From NCBI GenBank assembly GCA_026225395.1, contig JAMFSR010000001.1, forward strand, positions 186,001 through 250,000: DNA of 64,000 nucleotides, in the 5' to 3' direction. How positions within the stretch are numbered: the first letter of the stretch is position 1; the number at the start of each line of letters is the position of its first letter. Position numbers and translations under genes: made by a program. Below the pieces are notes generated by a model that saw only the letters and a program-made list of their open reading frames with translations, was not told the DNA's origin and made no database searches. Shown in pieces: positions 9,143 through 19,253 of this stretch. Origin of the DNA: Granulicella sapmiensis (GTDB lineage: Bacteria > Acidobacteriota > Terriglobia > Terriglobales > Acidobacteriaceae).

Positions 9143-12100
9143 CTAGTGAATGATGTAGCTCGCGTAAGCTACCGGACTCGTTGTGTAGCCCGAGGCGGCG
9201 GCAACTGCTCCCACCGTCCATGTGTAGCCGACACTGAAAGGCCCCGTGTAGACGGTGGACGAGGTTGTCGGTGTAGATCCATTGGTAGTGTAGTAAATCG
9301 TTGTACCTGGTGTTGTGGTGGTGAGCGTTATGGTCTGCGCCCCTGTATAGGTTCCGCTCGCCGGGCTAAAGGTGGGAGCTGCAGCTGTAGCTCCGCTACT
9401 GACGCAGCTCGGGACGCAGTCAGCCTGGAACGAACTCAGGGCATAGACCGACGAGTTTCGCTGGTCGACCATCATACCCGGATTTCCATTGCCAACCGTA
9501 TAGTCCGTGTCGGTTACGTTGGCGCTGGTCCCGGCCGTGATATCCGAACAAGTGATGGTTGATCCGACAGCGGAAAGCTGAATCGTATCTCCGCTTGCGG
9601 GTACGGGGCAGCCGGTCAGCGTAGTTTCATACCAGACGCCATTGCTGAAGGTGACGATCTCTCCGTCATCCGCGACATAGCATAAGGCGTTTCCTCCATC
9701 AGCCATGTGAACACAAGGACCCGTGCCCCCTCCCGCTGTGGAGTGATTCACGAATTTCACCTGCGAGTACTGATCGGTCGTGAAAGGCGCTCCCGTATAG
9801 ATCTCCCAGCCCCAGGAATTCCCTGTACCCGAAGGAGGTGTGGGGATCGCTGTACCGCTGGACTGCTCCAGAGGCACTGGCGGGAATGAGAGGCCGGTCT
9901 CAGCTGCGGCTGAAAGGTTGGTCCAGTTGGAAGACAGGCCGCCGCTTCCGCTAAACGTATCGGTTACGGGATAGCTGACGCTTCCGCTGGCGATGGTATA
10001 CGCCGCGGATCCGACTGCACTGTTCGTGTATCCCGTCTTCACGGCCAATGCCTTCACCGTTTCAGTGACAGCAACCGCAATGGGAGCGGAATACAACGTG
10101 GAACTGGTTGTGGGTGTTGTTCCGTTGGTCGTGTAGTAGATCGTCGTGCCCGAGGTTGTCGAGCTGATCGTCACCGTCTGCGTTGATGAGTACGTCCCTG
10201 CCGCTGGGCTGAACGTTGGCGTTGCCACAGTTCCGTTGATGACATACGCCGCCGATCCAATTGCGCTATTCGTATATCCCGTCTTCACCGCGAGCGCTTT
10301 CACCGTTTCGCTTACAGAGACGGTGATGGGCGCGGAGTACAACGTGGAGCCGGTGGTTGGTGTAGTTCCGTTGGTTGTGTAGTAGATCGTCGTACCGGAG
10401 GTCGCTGAAGTGATCGTCACCGTCTGCGCAGGACCATAGCTTCCCGCCACAGGACTGAACGTTGGTGTGGCTACTGTTCCGTTGATGACATACGCCGCTG
10501 AGCCGATTGCACTGTTCGTGTATCCGGTTTTCACAGCTAGCGCTTTTACCGTCTCGCTCGCCGAGACAGTGATTGCGCTGGAGTACAGCGTGGAGCTGGT
10601 TGTGGGCGTCGTGCCGTTCGTGGTGTAGTAGATCGTTGCACCCGACGTGGACGAACTGATCGTCACCGTCTGCGCTGGACCGTAGCTACCCGCTACAGGG
10701 CTGAATGTCGGCGTAGCGACCGTCCCGCTGATGACATACGCTGCTGAACCGACTGCGCTGTTTGTGTACCCGGTCTTTACAGCAAGTGCTTCCACCGTCT
10801 CGCTTGCGGAGACAGTGATTGCGCCGGAGTACAGCGTGGAGCTGGTTGTGGGCGTCGTGCCGTTGGTGGTGTAGTAGATCGTCGTGCCCGAGGTCGCCGA
10901 GTTGATCGTCACCGTCTGCGATGTTGCATACGTCCCGGCTACTGGGCTGAACGTCGGCGTGGCAACGGTACCGTTGATGACGTATGCCGCGGACCCGATT
11001 GCACTATTCGTGTACCCGGACTTTACGGCCAGGGCTTTCAACGTCTCGCTTATGGAAACCGTGATGGGGGCGGAATACACCGTGGAGCTGGTCGTTGGTG
11101 TGGTTCCGTTGGTGGTGTAGTAGATGGTCGTGCCGGACGTTGCCGAAGTAATCGTCACCGTCTGCGCTGGACCGTAGCTGCCCGCCGCCGGACTGAACAT
11201 CGGCGTAGCCACAGTTCCGTTGATGACATACGCCGCAGATCCGACCGCGCTGTTGTTATAGCCACTCTCCACAGCGAGCACCTTCACCGTTTCACTTGCG
11301 GAGACAGTAATCGGAGCGGAGTAGACCGTGGAGCTCGTGGTTGGGGTGGTTCCGTTAGTGGTGTAGTAAATCGTCGCACCGGACGTCGTCGTGCTGATCG
11401 TCACGGTTTGCGCAGGTCCATAGCTTCCTGCCGCAGGGCTGAACGTTGGCGTTGCTACCGTTGCGTTGATGATGTATGCAGCCGAGCCTACCGCACTGTT
11501 CGTATCCCCCGACTTCACGGCGAGCGCCTCCACCGTCTCACTTGCAGAAACGGTGATGGGAGTCGAGTACACCGTGGAGCTTGTGGTTGGGGTTGTTCCA
11601 TTGGTGGTGTAATAGATCGTCGCACTAGAAGTGGACGAGCTAATCGTTACCGTTTGCGACGCCACGTACGCTCCCGCAACTGGGCTGAACGTCGGCGTCG
11701 CGACCGTCGTTCCGCCAACACCCGTTCCAGTGAAGTTGAGCGACTGGTGAACGCTGCTTCCATTCAGGTTGTTGTCGATCAGGGTTGCCGATTCACTCAG
11801 CACCCCACCGGTTGTCGGCTGGAATGCGAAGCTGATACTGCAGTTCGCTCCGGTCGTCAGGCTCACGCTGCCCGTGGAACAAGTGCCTCCAGTCTCCCGC
11901 GGGTAGTCGGTCGGCGCGGTCACGCTCGAAAGCGTGAAGGTAGTGTTGCCGACGTTGGTCAGAGTGAACGATTGCGAAGCGCTAGTCGAACCCACGTTGG
12001 TGGAGGGATAACTCAACGTAGTGCCTGTTGCGTTCACCTTCTCGACCATGTTGTCGCCGTTGCCGATGTTCTGTCCGTCGGCAATGTAGAGGTTGCCGGC

Positions 12101-15100
12101 TCCATCGACTGCGATGCCTTCGATAAGTCCAAGCTGGGCATTCGTCGCATACTCAGGCGTTGCCGTGGGCACGGTCCCACCTCCGCCGGCAACGACCACG
12201 ATCTGGCCGGCTGTGTTCATCTGTTCAACCCACTGGTTGGAGAAATCGCCGATGTAGAGATCGCCCGCTCCATCGACAGCAAGCTCCGCTGGATTGTTCA
12301 GGGCGATACTCAGCGCAGATTGCGGAGTGGTGCTCGGCGTGTTGCTTCCTCCACCGGCAACCAGCGTAAGTTGTCCCGACGTATTCACCTTCACGATCAG
12401 GTTGGAAGTCTGATCGGAGATATACAGGTTCCCGGACGGATCAAAGATCAAGCCGGTCGGTCCGTTGAGTGCCACACTGGTCGCGGCTTGCGCAGTAGTG
12501 CTCGGTGCGTTGCTTCCGCTTCCCGCCACAACCACTATCTGGCCTGCGGGCGTGAGTTTTTCAACCTGGTTGTTGTAGAAGTCGGCGATGTAGACATTTC
12601 CGGCTGTGTCGGTTGCGAGGCTGTTGACCGCATTGAACTTGGCGCTCAGTGCGGACTCTGCCGTTGTCGTCGGAACTACAGTACCGCCACCGGCGATGAT
12701 CGCGATATCTCCCGTGGTGGCGGAGACCATTTCAACCGTATTGGGATTGCTGCCATCGTTGATATTTTGATCGACGAGGTAGACGTTTCCAGCGCCGTCG
12801 ACCGCGATCCCCTGCGGACAGGTCGCGGAGCCGAGTGCTGGGGACGGCGTCGTTGTCGGAGCCGGCGCGCCGCTCCGGAAGGCATAGTTGCCGGCCACTA
12901 CGACGATCTGGTTGGTCTGTGGGTTCACCTTGTAGGCGAGGCAGTCGTTGTTGTCAGCGATGTAGAGATTGCCTTCACCGTCGATGGCAAGGCCCGAGCC
13001 GTTGTTCGACACGCTGAGCGCAGCGGAGGTCACCGATTCAGGAGTGGCGGTTACGCCGTTCGTTCCGCCACCGATAGCCATGTACAGCGAACCAGGAGAT
13101 ACACCTACTTCCGGTCCCTGGCCGATGCCTGACACGCCTGCGATACCAACGACCTCACCGTTGTTGTTGAGCACCAGCGGCGCGGAGCGAATGCCCGGAT
13201 ATTGCGGCTTGAACGTGATGGGCACATGGCAGACGGTTCCCGAAGCATTTACGGTCCCGCCCAAAGTGCAGCCGGTAACCGTGCCGACAACAAACTCCTG
13301 CACGCCGTTCTGGGCCGTCGGTATCGTAATGCTGCTGATCGCGGTAGACGACTGTAGTGTGATGGAGACGCTCGTTGCTGCCGAGCTCGAACCGACAGCG
13401 GTAGTAGGCAGAGTGGCAAACACACCGTTGGCCACTGCGGAGGTGTAGGTGAATTGATCTGCCAAAGTCGGCGTGCTGTCATAGGTAGACGTGTCCACCG
13501 TGATGTCCACCATGCCGGCGCCACCCGCGGGCGACGTTGCGGTGATCTGCGTGGACGAATTCACCGTAAAGCTCGCAGCATTAGACCCAAACTTCACCGC
13601 AGTTGCGCCGCTGAAGTCTGTGCCGGTGATGACTACCGTTGTTCCGCCGGACGGCGCTCCTGTGTGTACGCTGATACTCGTCACGGTTACGGGCGAAACG
13701 TAGGTGTAAAGATCGCTTGTGCTCGTAGTGCTGGTCCCGTATGTGGTCGTAACCGTGATGTCGACCGCTCCACCGCCCGGCGACGGGCTGGCAGGCGACG
13801 TTACAGTTGCGCTCGTTGACGACGAGACGGCAACGCTGGTGCCGGCAGTGCTGCCGAATTTTACCGTCATGCCACTGGCAAACCCAGTGCCCGTGAGCGT
13901 TACGGACGTCCCCCCGGCAATCGTTCCACTCGTCGGGCTGACGCCGGTGACGGTCGGCAGCGGTTCGAAGGTGTACAGATCGGAGCTATTCGTCGCACTT
14001 GTTCCCTGCGACGTAGTCACAGTAACGTTGACGGTGTCGGTTCCAGCAGGCGCTGTTGCGGTGATGCTCGTCGAGGAGTTGACAACGACACCGGTCGCCG
14101 GCGTGCTGCCAAACAGCACCGTCGCGCCAGCCGAGAAATGGGTGCCGGTGATCGTGACCGAATTGCCCCCTGCAGCTACACCCTGCGACGGGCTCAGTGC
14201 AGTGACGGTTACAGGAGAAACATAGGTAAAGATGTCGGCGCTGCTGTATTGGCTGACGCCGTTTGGACTGAAGACCTGAACGTCGACTGCACCGTTTCCA
14301 GCAGGCGTGACCGCCGTGATACTGGTCGAAGAGTTCACGGTGAAGCTGGTGGCTTCAACACCGCCAAACTGCACTTCGTCCACACCAGTGAAGTTGGTGC
14401 CGCTAATCGTGACGGACGTGCCGCCCGCATTGGTGCCGCTCGTGGGGTTTATGCTGGTGATGGAAGGCGCAGTGCTCGCCGGCGCAAACCCAAGCTGCTG
14501 CGCCATCTCAATCCTGGCTTGCTCGTAGCGATAGGGATTGTTCGTCCACTCGCCCGGGCAGGGATTGGCGTTGAAGTTCGGTCCGGTGGAGGCGGCTCCG
14601 GTTGGGCCGTTGGGCAGCCCGTTCGGCAGACCTCCAATTCCAGGTGTGCTGTCGGTGCAGTAACCGTTATACGCCGAGCTTTCCGGCTCCACGCCCATCT
14701 CGTACCAGGATCCCGTCACGTTCTCCCAATCCAAGGCGTTCCACGAAGTCGTGCCTTGACCGCCTTGCGTTATGCCGGCGCCGCCCATCGCATTGATGAT
14801 GGCCAGCGGCGCCGCGCGCCCGCTCTGTTTGCCGAGCAGATACATGTATTCGTAATCTTCATAGCCGCGGCGCACTGTTTCCAGGCGCATCGACGCCACT
14901 GGACCACTGATGCCGTTGCAAATGCTATAGCCGTTCGACGAGCAGCTCGTGTTCACTACAGGCGACGCGGTTAGGACTGCCTCACCCACAGGATTCGCGG
15001 AGTAGTAGCATCCGACTTCGTTACCCGGGTAGAAGAGTGCACCGTCACCTTTCGTATCGGACGTATTCCCGCCGCTCACGCCGACAAAAGTGACAAAGGG

Positions 15101-17164
15101 AGATGGTGTAGCAGCGTTGGCGCAGTTGCTCGGAGAGGCAGTCCCATAATTACCCCCCCAAAAATTGCCCACCCAATCCCACACACCGCCGGGAGCAGGA
15201 GCCGCAGGACTCGGCGCGCCGGTACTGGCAATCGTCTCATCGAGGCCATACTTATAGGCAATCCAGTAGTTCGCCCGCCAGCCCACGCCGGTATTGGTGG
15301 TGGCGTCGCCCAGGGAAGCTGGGTCACCGCCTTGATAGAACCAGCGCTCAATCGGCACCGGCGCCGTCGAAAGGGCGGGAACGCCGTCCGTAAAGTCCAT
15401 GGTGTACTGATAGCCTGTGCCATCAACCAGCGTGGGAGTTGTATCGGAGTGAAATGCCGGACCAGGACGACCAGGCATGAAAATTATCGGGTTTGGCGAC
15501 CAAACAACGTCCCAGGAGTTGCTGTAGCCGGCAGTAGCGTTCGTCCCTCCCGGATACGACAGATTGATGTGGTCCGCGCACTGAGGATTCCCGTACCACA
15601 CGACACCGTTATACGTATCGTCGTCTTTTTCCTCGCACGCTGGCATGTCAGTCAGAAACGTATGGATCGGAGCCGTTGACGCAGCCCATGTCGAGGACAA
15701 CGACGTGTTCGAGTTGTTGATCGCGGCATTGAAAAGCGAGATGTTCTGATAGACCTGCGGATCATAGCCCAATTTTCCCTTGCCATAGTTGGCAGTCTCG
15801 TCGTAGTCGTACGCGATCAACTCCGGCAAGGTCCAACTCTTACTGGTATGGTTGGCCGCAAAATGCTGTGAAGTCTGCTTCGCCAAATTACCGTACAACT
15901 GAGTCAATCCGCTGGGTACCAAGCTGCCGGAATATCCATCCGACTCGTTGTCGTACCAGGAGTAGCCCCATTTACCCGTGCCGCCCGGCCAGGCTCCCGA
16001 ACCCGCAGTTGATAGCGGCGAGTCGAAGACCCTCATTGCGGTGCCGTCAGCGAATAAACCGCCCGGAGTAAGCGCAGGTCCTTCGTACGCGTCGTATGCC
16101 GTCCAATCGATCGAACTTGTTGTACCGTCGGTTGTGAAGCTGGTGCAGGCGCTGCTTGGATAACATCCATTGATGGTTGGGACGTCTGCATCCATCTGTA
16201 CGTCCATGTAGTAGTTGTGGCCCATGACCTGATACTTCTCATACAGCGCCAGCTCCGTGGCGCATCCCGGGCCACCGCATGTCATGGCCTCACCGCTATC
16301 GAAGTTGTCGCGGTAAAAGGGCAACCAGGACTTCAGCATGTCTGCATAGGTGGAGTTGGTCGAACCGGCATCGAAGGCCGGCAAGTTGCCGTTCCATACC
16401 GTCATCTTGATTGGGATACTCGTCGTGGTAACGCCCGTGCCGCTGATCGTAACCGTTCCCGTATAGGCTCCAGCCGTCTGGCTGGCCGGGATCGAGATAT
16501 TCACCCACACGCCCTGAGTTGTGCCGGCCTGCACATTGAACGGCGTCCCCACAGCCGGGTTTCCCGAATCGTACGGATCGTAAAACGGAATCAGCGGATC
16601 CGGCATCTGCCCATTGGCCTGCACCTGAGTGGGAGTGGTAGGATCGACGCCGCTATAGGGGATATAGCCCTCGAGGTACCGGGTCACATTCGACGTCCCC
16701 GTATTGTCCGATGTCAGCGTTCCCGCTCCGGTTAGCGGACTCACCGTCACCGACACAGCGCCAAGCGCCGTGCTCGCACTTGCGCTGATAAATACCTGAA
16801 ACGACACCGTCTCACGTCCTGCTCCAGCCATCGTGATTACCGGCGTACCCGAAGGGCAAGACCACACGTCGTTCAGCTCTGCGATCGTCTGCGGATGCTG
16901 CTCAAATCCCCACGGGCTGAAGTTGCCGTCATACAGATATGTCGGAATGGTGGGCTGGTTCGTGGTCGCATTGTTGCCTAGCATCACCTTGATGCTGCCG
17001 TCAGCCGCCCAGATGTTGGGGATAGAACTCGTCCAGTTTTGGCTCGGACACGCCTGCCCGGCGGCAGGCGAAACACCTGCGGTAAAAAAGGCTACCGTGG
17101 TGAACAACGCAAAAAACGAAGAAACGGCCTTCAGGACGAGTTTAGAACGCAGCTTTCCCATCAT
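9143..17164 (-). CDS. Giant secreted modular protein (DUF4091-like glycosidase region, IPT/TIG, NHL and chitobiase-C-terminal repeats)
   Basis: 2673 residues. An N-terminal Sec signal (hydrophobic core then AGVSPAAGQA) ends near residue 37. Residues about 40-890 resemble secreted glycoside hydrolases with a DUF4091 tail: a beta-rich N-part, a central barrel-like part and the segment RLETVRRGYEDYEYMYLL near 760. About 895-1240 hold four IPT/TIG immunoglobulin-like repeats (NPTSGTNAGGTSVTISG type). About 1356-1708 hold NHL-type propeller repeats (GIAVDGAGNVYLVD type). Next is an ASH-like domain near 1710-1818. Seven nearly identical 82-residue chitobiase C-terminal repeats follow (YYTTNGTTPTTSSTVYS), then a 200-residue jelly-roll-like segment and an eighth repeat to the end. 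Likely cell-surface or extracellular polysaccharide binding and cleavage. Monocistronic, convergent with the kinase. The catalytic assignment is tentative. Confidence 0.8.
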   Translation of the reverse strand: MMGKLRSKLVLKAVSSFFALFTTVAFFTAGVSPAAGQACPSQNWTSSIPNIWAADGSIKVMLGNNATTNQPTIPTYLYDGNFSPWGFEQHPQTIAELNDVWSCPSGTPVITMAGAGRETVSFQVFISASASTALGAVSVTVSPLTGAGTLTSDNTGTSNVTRYLEGYIPYSGVDPTTPTQVQANGQMPDPLIPFYDPYDSGNPAVGTPFNVQAGTTQGVWVNISIPASQTAGAYTGTVTISGTGVTTTSIPIKMTVWNGNLPAFDAGSTNSTYADMLKSWLPFYRDNFDSGEAMTCGGPGCATELALYEKYQVMGHNYYMDVQMDADVPTINGCYPSSACTSFTTDGTTSSIDWTAYDAYEGPALTPGGLFADGTAMRVFDSPLSTAGSGAWPGGTGKWGYSWYDNESDGYSGSLVPSGLTQLYGNLAKQTSQHFAANHTSKSWTLPELIAYDYDETANYGKGKLGYDPQVYQNISLFNAAINNSNTSLSSTWAASTAPIHTFLTDMPACEEKDDDTYNGVVWYGNPQCADHINLSYPGGTNATAGYSNSWDVVWSPNPIIFMPGRPGPAFHSDTTPTLVDGTGYQYTMDFTDGVPALSTAPVPIERWFYQGGDPASLGDATTNTGVGWRANYWIAYKYGLDETIASTGAPSPAAPAPGGVWDWVGNFWGGNYGTASPSNCANAATPSPFVTFVGVSGGNTSDTKGDGALFYPGNEVGCYYSANPVGEAVLTASPVVNTSCSSNGYSICNGISGPVASMRLETVRRGYEDYEYMYLLGKQSGRAAPLAIINAMGGAGITQGGQGTTSWNALDWENVTGSWYEMGVEPESSAYNGYCTDSTPGIGGLPNGLPNGPTGAASTGPNFNANPCPGEWTNNPYRYEQARIEMAQQLGFAPASTAPSITSINPTSGTNAGGTSVTISGTNFTGVDEVQFGGVEATSFTVNSSTSITAVTPAGNGAVDVQVFSPNGVSQYSSADIFTYVSPVTVTALSPSQGVAAGGNSVTITGTHFSAGATVLFGSTPATGVVVNSSTSITATAPAGTDTVNVTVTTSQGTSATNSSDLYTFEPLPTVTGVSPTSGTIAGGTSVTLTGTGFASGMTVKFGSTAGTSVAVSSSTSATVTSPASPSPGGGAVDITVTTTYGTSTTSTSDLYTYVSPVTVTSISVHTGAPSGGTTVVITGTDFSGATAVKFGSNAASFTVNSSTQITATSPAGGAGMVDITVDTSTYDSTPTLADQFTYTSAVANGVFATLPTTAVGSSSAATSVSITLQSSTAISSITIPTAQNGVQEFVVGTVTGCTLGGTVNASGTVCHVPITFKPQYPGIRSAPLVLNNNGEVVGIAGVSGIGQGPEVGVSPGSLYMAIGGGTNGVTATPESVTSAALSVSNNGSGLAIDGEGNLYIADNNDCLAYKVNPQTNQIVVVAGNYAFRSGAPAPTTTPSPALGSATCPQGIAVDGAGNVYLVDQNINDGSNPNTVEMVSATTGDIAIIAGGGTVVPTTTAESALSAKFNAVNSLATDTAGNVYIADFYNNQVEKLTPAGQIVVVAGSGSNAPSTTAQAATSVALNGPTGLIFDPSGNLYISDQTSNLIVKVNTSGQLTLVAGGGSNTPSTTPQSALSIALNNPAELAVDGAGDLYIGDFSNQWVEQMNTAGQIVVVAGGGGTVPTATPEYATNAQLGLIEGIAVDGAGNLYIADGQNIGNGDNMVEKVNATGTTLSYPSTNVGSTSASQSFTLTNVGNTTFTLSSVTAPTDYPRETGGTCSTGSVSLTTGANCSISFAFQPTTGGVLSESATLIDNNLNGSSVHQSLNFTGTGVGGTTVATPTFSPVAGAYVASQTVTISSSTSSATIYYTTNGTTPTTSSTVYSTPITVSASETVEALAVKSGDTNSAVGSAAYIINATVATPTFSPAAGSYGPAQTVTISTTTSGATIYYTTNGTTPTTSSTVYSAPITVSASETVKVLAVESGYNNSAVGSAAYVINGTVATPMFSPAAGSYGPAQTVTITSATSGTTIYYTTNGTTPTTSSTVYSAPITVSISETLKALAVKSGYTNSAIGSAAYVINGTVATPTFSPVAGTYATSQTVTINSATSGTTIYYTTNGTTPTTSSTLYSGAITVSASETVEALAVKTGYTNSAVGSAAYVISGTVATPTFSPVAGSYGPAQTVTISSSTSGATIYYTTNGTTPTTSSTLYSSAITVSASETVKALAVKTGYTNSAIGSAAYVINGTVATPTFSPVAGSYGPAQTVTITSATSGTTIYYTTNGTTPTTGSTLYSAPITVSVSETVKALAVKTGYTNSAIGSAAYVINGTVATPTFSPAAGTYSSTQTVTISSTTSGTTIYYTTNGTTPTTSSTLYSAPIAVAVTETVKALAVKTGYTNSAVGSAAYTIASGSVSYPVTDTFSGSGGLSSNWTNLSAAAETGLSFPPVPLEQSSGTAIPTPPSGTGNSWGWEIYTGAPFTTDQYSQVKFVNHSTAGGGTGPCVHMADGGNALCYVADDGEIVTFSNGVWYETTLTGCPVPASGDTIQLSAVGSTITCSDITAGTSANVTDTDYTVGNGNPGMMVDQRNSSVYALSSFQADCVPSCVSSGATAAAPTFSPASGTYTGAQTITLTTTTPGTTIYYTTNGSTPTTSSTVYTGPFSVGYTWTVGAVAAASGYTTSPVAYASYIIH
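9983..11704 (-). repeat. Seven-copy 246-bp in-frame tandem repeat
   Basis: The same block recurs at 246-bp steps (for example the GAACGT-GGCGT segment near 10211, 10457, 10703, 10949, 11195, 11441 and 11687). Each copy codes for one 82-residue chitobiase C-terminal-type domain within the giant protein. Copies differ mainly at silent and conservative sites. A more diverged eighth copy lies at the very 3' end of the gene, outside the array. Confidence 0.9.
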
Positions 17165-17500
17165 CGGTCAATGCCTTTCGCAAGCCAATCTATTGTTTTT
17201 TATTGTGTTTTTAGCCCGGGCATTCCGCACTATCCTGAGGCGATCGGACAATGGATCTCGTCGCCTTTTAGACTTCGATCTACTTTCTCTGAACGCCAAA
17301 TCTTTCAGAGAAAGCAGCTTAGGAGCTGCGCAAAGTAATGCACTTACTGGATCGGATGTATTTGTAACCCGTTACACAAACGAAAGCAAGCGAAATCTTT
17401 CATAAGGGTTCAATTATTTCTTTTACCTTCTTTACGCCCAGGGAAAACACCGGCTCGATCCACTCGGCGACTCGTAGATCGCCCGGAAAGGTGATTGTGA
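17165..17500. promoter_or_regulatory. Upstream region of the giant secreted protein
   Basis: No gene is supported. The part nearest the giant gene is AT-rich with runs such as TATTGTTTTTTATTGTG near 17191, suitable for its promoter (read on the minus strand). The remainder shows no clear signal. Confidence 0.35.
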
Positions 17501-17566
17501 GCGCCAGCGAAAGCGCCAGCGAAAGCGCCAGCGAAAGCGCCAGCGAAAGCGCCATAGCAAAGGCGC
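17501..17566. repeat. 12-bp tandem repeat, 5.5 copies
   Basis: GCGCCAGCGAAA is repeated exactly five times from 17501 to 17560, followed by a half unit GCGCCA. It lies downstream of the GH35-like gene. A minus-strand frame through it would give a Leu-Ala-Leu-Ser repeat, which I read as accidental. Confidence 0.9.
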
Positions 17567-17641
17567 GTTTGTCTTCATCGTGATGAACCGGGATAGGCGC
17601 CGCATCCAGCATCCCGATTCCAGGAGTCCCGCATTGCGAGT

Positions 17642-19210
17642 TCAGTCCCAGTGATAGAGCTTCACATGGATAACGTTGTCGTCGTGCTGAAAATTCAACC
17701 CGCGCTGTGTCTCATCGCCGTTCCAGATGCGCTCCGGCTTCCACGCGCCATCAACGTAAATACCTTGTTCCGCCCGAAGAATGTTGTTGATGTGGTACTC
17801 CTGCGGCACAGGCCGCCCCGGTTGATGAAAGATGACCCGTGCATCAACGCCGGTCACGAGAAACTCGTCCGGGCCAAGTCGAGCAATTAGCACTCGCCCA
17901 TGATGGTCCGGCGTTCCTGGCGGCCTCTGCCGGTCGGCCTGCGGATAACCAAAGGAAACCGTCGCCTGCCAATCACCGAAGTCGATTTCCTGTCGTTCTG
18001 CGTTAGGCTCTTCCACAGCCGTCTTCAGATTGCCCTCAAAACTCAACCTTGCCAATTCACGCTGCATCGGACCAACCAAGGCATAATTCTCGGCGTGCGC
18101 CTTCGGCTCATCTTCCGGCGCAACGTGCCAGCCGGAGTGATCGATGCCAAACGGAGAAAACCCGATCGCGCCGCGTCCCAGGGCATAGAAGAAGTACTTG
18201 GCGTAACTGTCACTCGTGCCTGTTTCACAGATCCACAGCGGGTTGTCCGCACGCGCGTAGGACTGCAGCATCTCCTGGTACAGCGGAGAAAAATCGTCAT
18301 ACAAATCCGCTCCAACAAGGTCGATCGATGGCGCCGCGGTCTTCCATATATCCAGCGCTCTGTTCACGCTATCTCGATTGGGCGTATTGACCGCTGCAAT
18401 ATTGATGTACATAGGAACGTTGAACTCAGCCTTGCCTGCTTCCGCAAGCGCATTGATGTACCGCGCCTCCGACCACGTCGCGAACGTCTCGTTGTCGGTC
18501 GTCCCAAACACCTCATGCCAGTTCCCCGGCAGCTTATGGAACGCCGCCACCAGCTCACTCGGTACCGGCTGCGCAAACAGCTTGTTTCCCCGCTCCGTAT
18601 AGTCGCGGTCCGCATAGTAAGGTCCGGCCTCGTTCTCCACCTGCACCATCAGGATGGTGTGGTCCTCACCGTCAATTTTCTTCAGATGCCGCATCAGCGT
18701 CGTGAAAGCCAGCTTGTCGGCTTCAAGATTGGACGGCGCATTGTCATCGAGAATGTCCAGCAACTGCCCGCGAGAGTTCGTCAGCCGCGGATACTTTTGT
18801 GTGTTCGTCTTCACCCACTCCGGCGCATAGTGCATCTGGCCGTTCTTTGAAGCTCCGAACCAGAGAAGCAGCAGATGGACGTGATGCTCTCTGGCCTCGT
18901 GGACGAGTTGATCGACATTCGCAAAATCAAACGTGCCCGGCGTTGGCTCGATCTGCTCCCAGTATGCCGGCGCCGCCAGTGTATTGACATGCATCCGAGC
19001 CACCGCAGCCCAGACATCAGGAAGCGCACTCGGCCATTCGCTCGAGTTATTCATCTGCCCACCGAGCATCAGGTAAGGCTTGCCATCAGCAAACAAAGCA
19101 AAACGGCCGTTTTTATGAACGATTCTCGGTGGCTCGGCAGCATAACCGCGCCAGCCTGATGCAAACATTGAGAGGAGAATCAAACATAAAAATCTACTTG
19201 CCGGTTTCAT
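17642..19210 (-). CDS. Secreted GH35-like beta-galactosidase (DUF5597 type)
   Basis: 522 residues with a Sec signal ending near YAAEPP (residues 23-28); ribosome site AAGGAG before the ATG. The N-terminal TIM barrel carries QVENEAGPY at 190-198, where the second Glu is the expected acid/base of GH35, and WICETG near residue 330 supplies a plausible nucleophile. The C-terminal 170 residues are beta-rich, as in GH35 proteins with a DUF5597 tail. It probably removes beta-galactosyl or related residues in the periplasm or outside. Last gene of a minus-strand run that begins with a TonB receptor. The substrate is not established. Confidence 0.82.
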   Translation of the reverse strand: MKPASRFLCLILLSMFASGWRGYAAEPPRIVHKNGRFALFADGKPYLMLGGQMNNSSEWPSALPDVWAAVARMHVNTLAAPAYWEQIEPTPGTFDFANVDQLVHEAREHHVHLLLLWFGASKNGQMHYAPEWVKTNTQKYPRLTNSRGQLLDILDDNAPSNLEADKLAFTTLMRHLKKIDGEDHTILMVQVENEAGPYYADRDYTERGNKLFAQPVPSELVAAFHKLPGNWHEVFGTTDNETFATWSEARYINALAEAGKAEFNVPMYINIAAVNTPNRDSVNRALDIWKTAAPSIDLVGADLYDDFSPLYQEMLQSYARADNPLWICETGTSDSYAKYFFYALGRGAIGFSPFGIDHSGWHVAPEDEPKAHAENYALVGPMQRELARLSFEGNLKTAVEEPNAERQEIDFGDWQATVSFGYPQADRQRPPGTPDHHGRVLIARLGPDEFLVTGVDARVIFHQPGRPVPQEYHINNILRAEQGIYVDGAWKPERIWNGDETQRGLNFQHDDNVIHVKLYHWD

Positions 19211-19253
19211 ATAGCTCCTTGTTTCTCTCGAACTGAGTTCTCAATGCCAGGCA

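Noticed and set aside
9983-11704. CRISPR or integron-type array
   Set aside because: The 246-bp units are contiguous and coding in frame; there are no spacers or attC-like sites.
11408-13132. 574-residue plus-strand frame
   Set aside because: Arg/Cys-rich antisense shadow of the giant secreted protein.
17400-17612. 70-residue frame with a Leu-Ala-Leu-Ser repeat
   Set aside because: Its composition comes from the 12-bp repeat and no ribosome site supports it.
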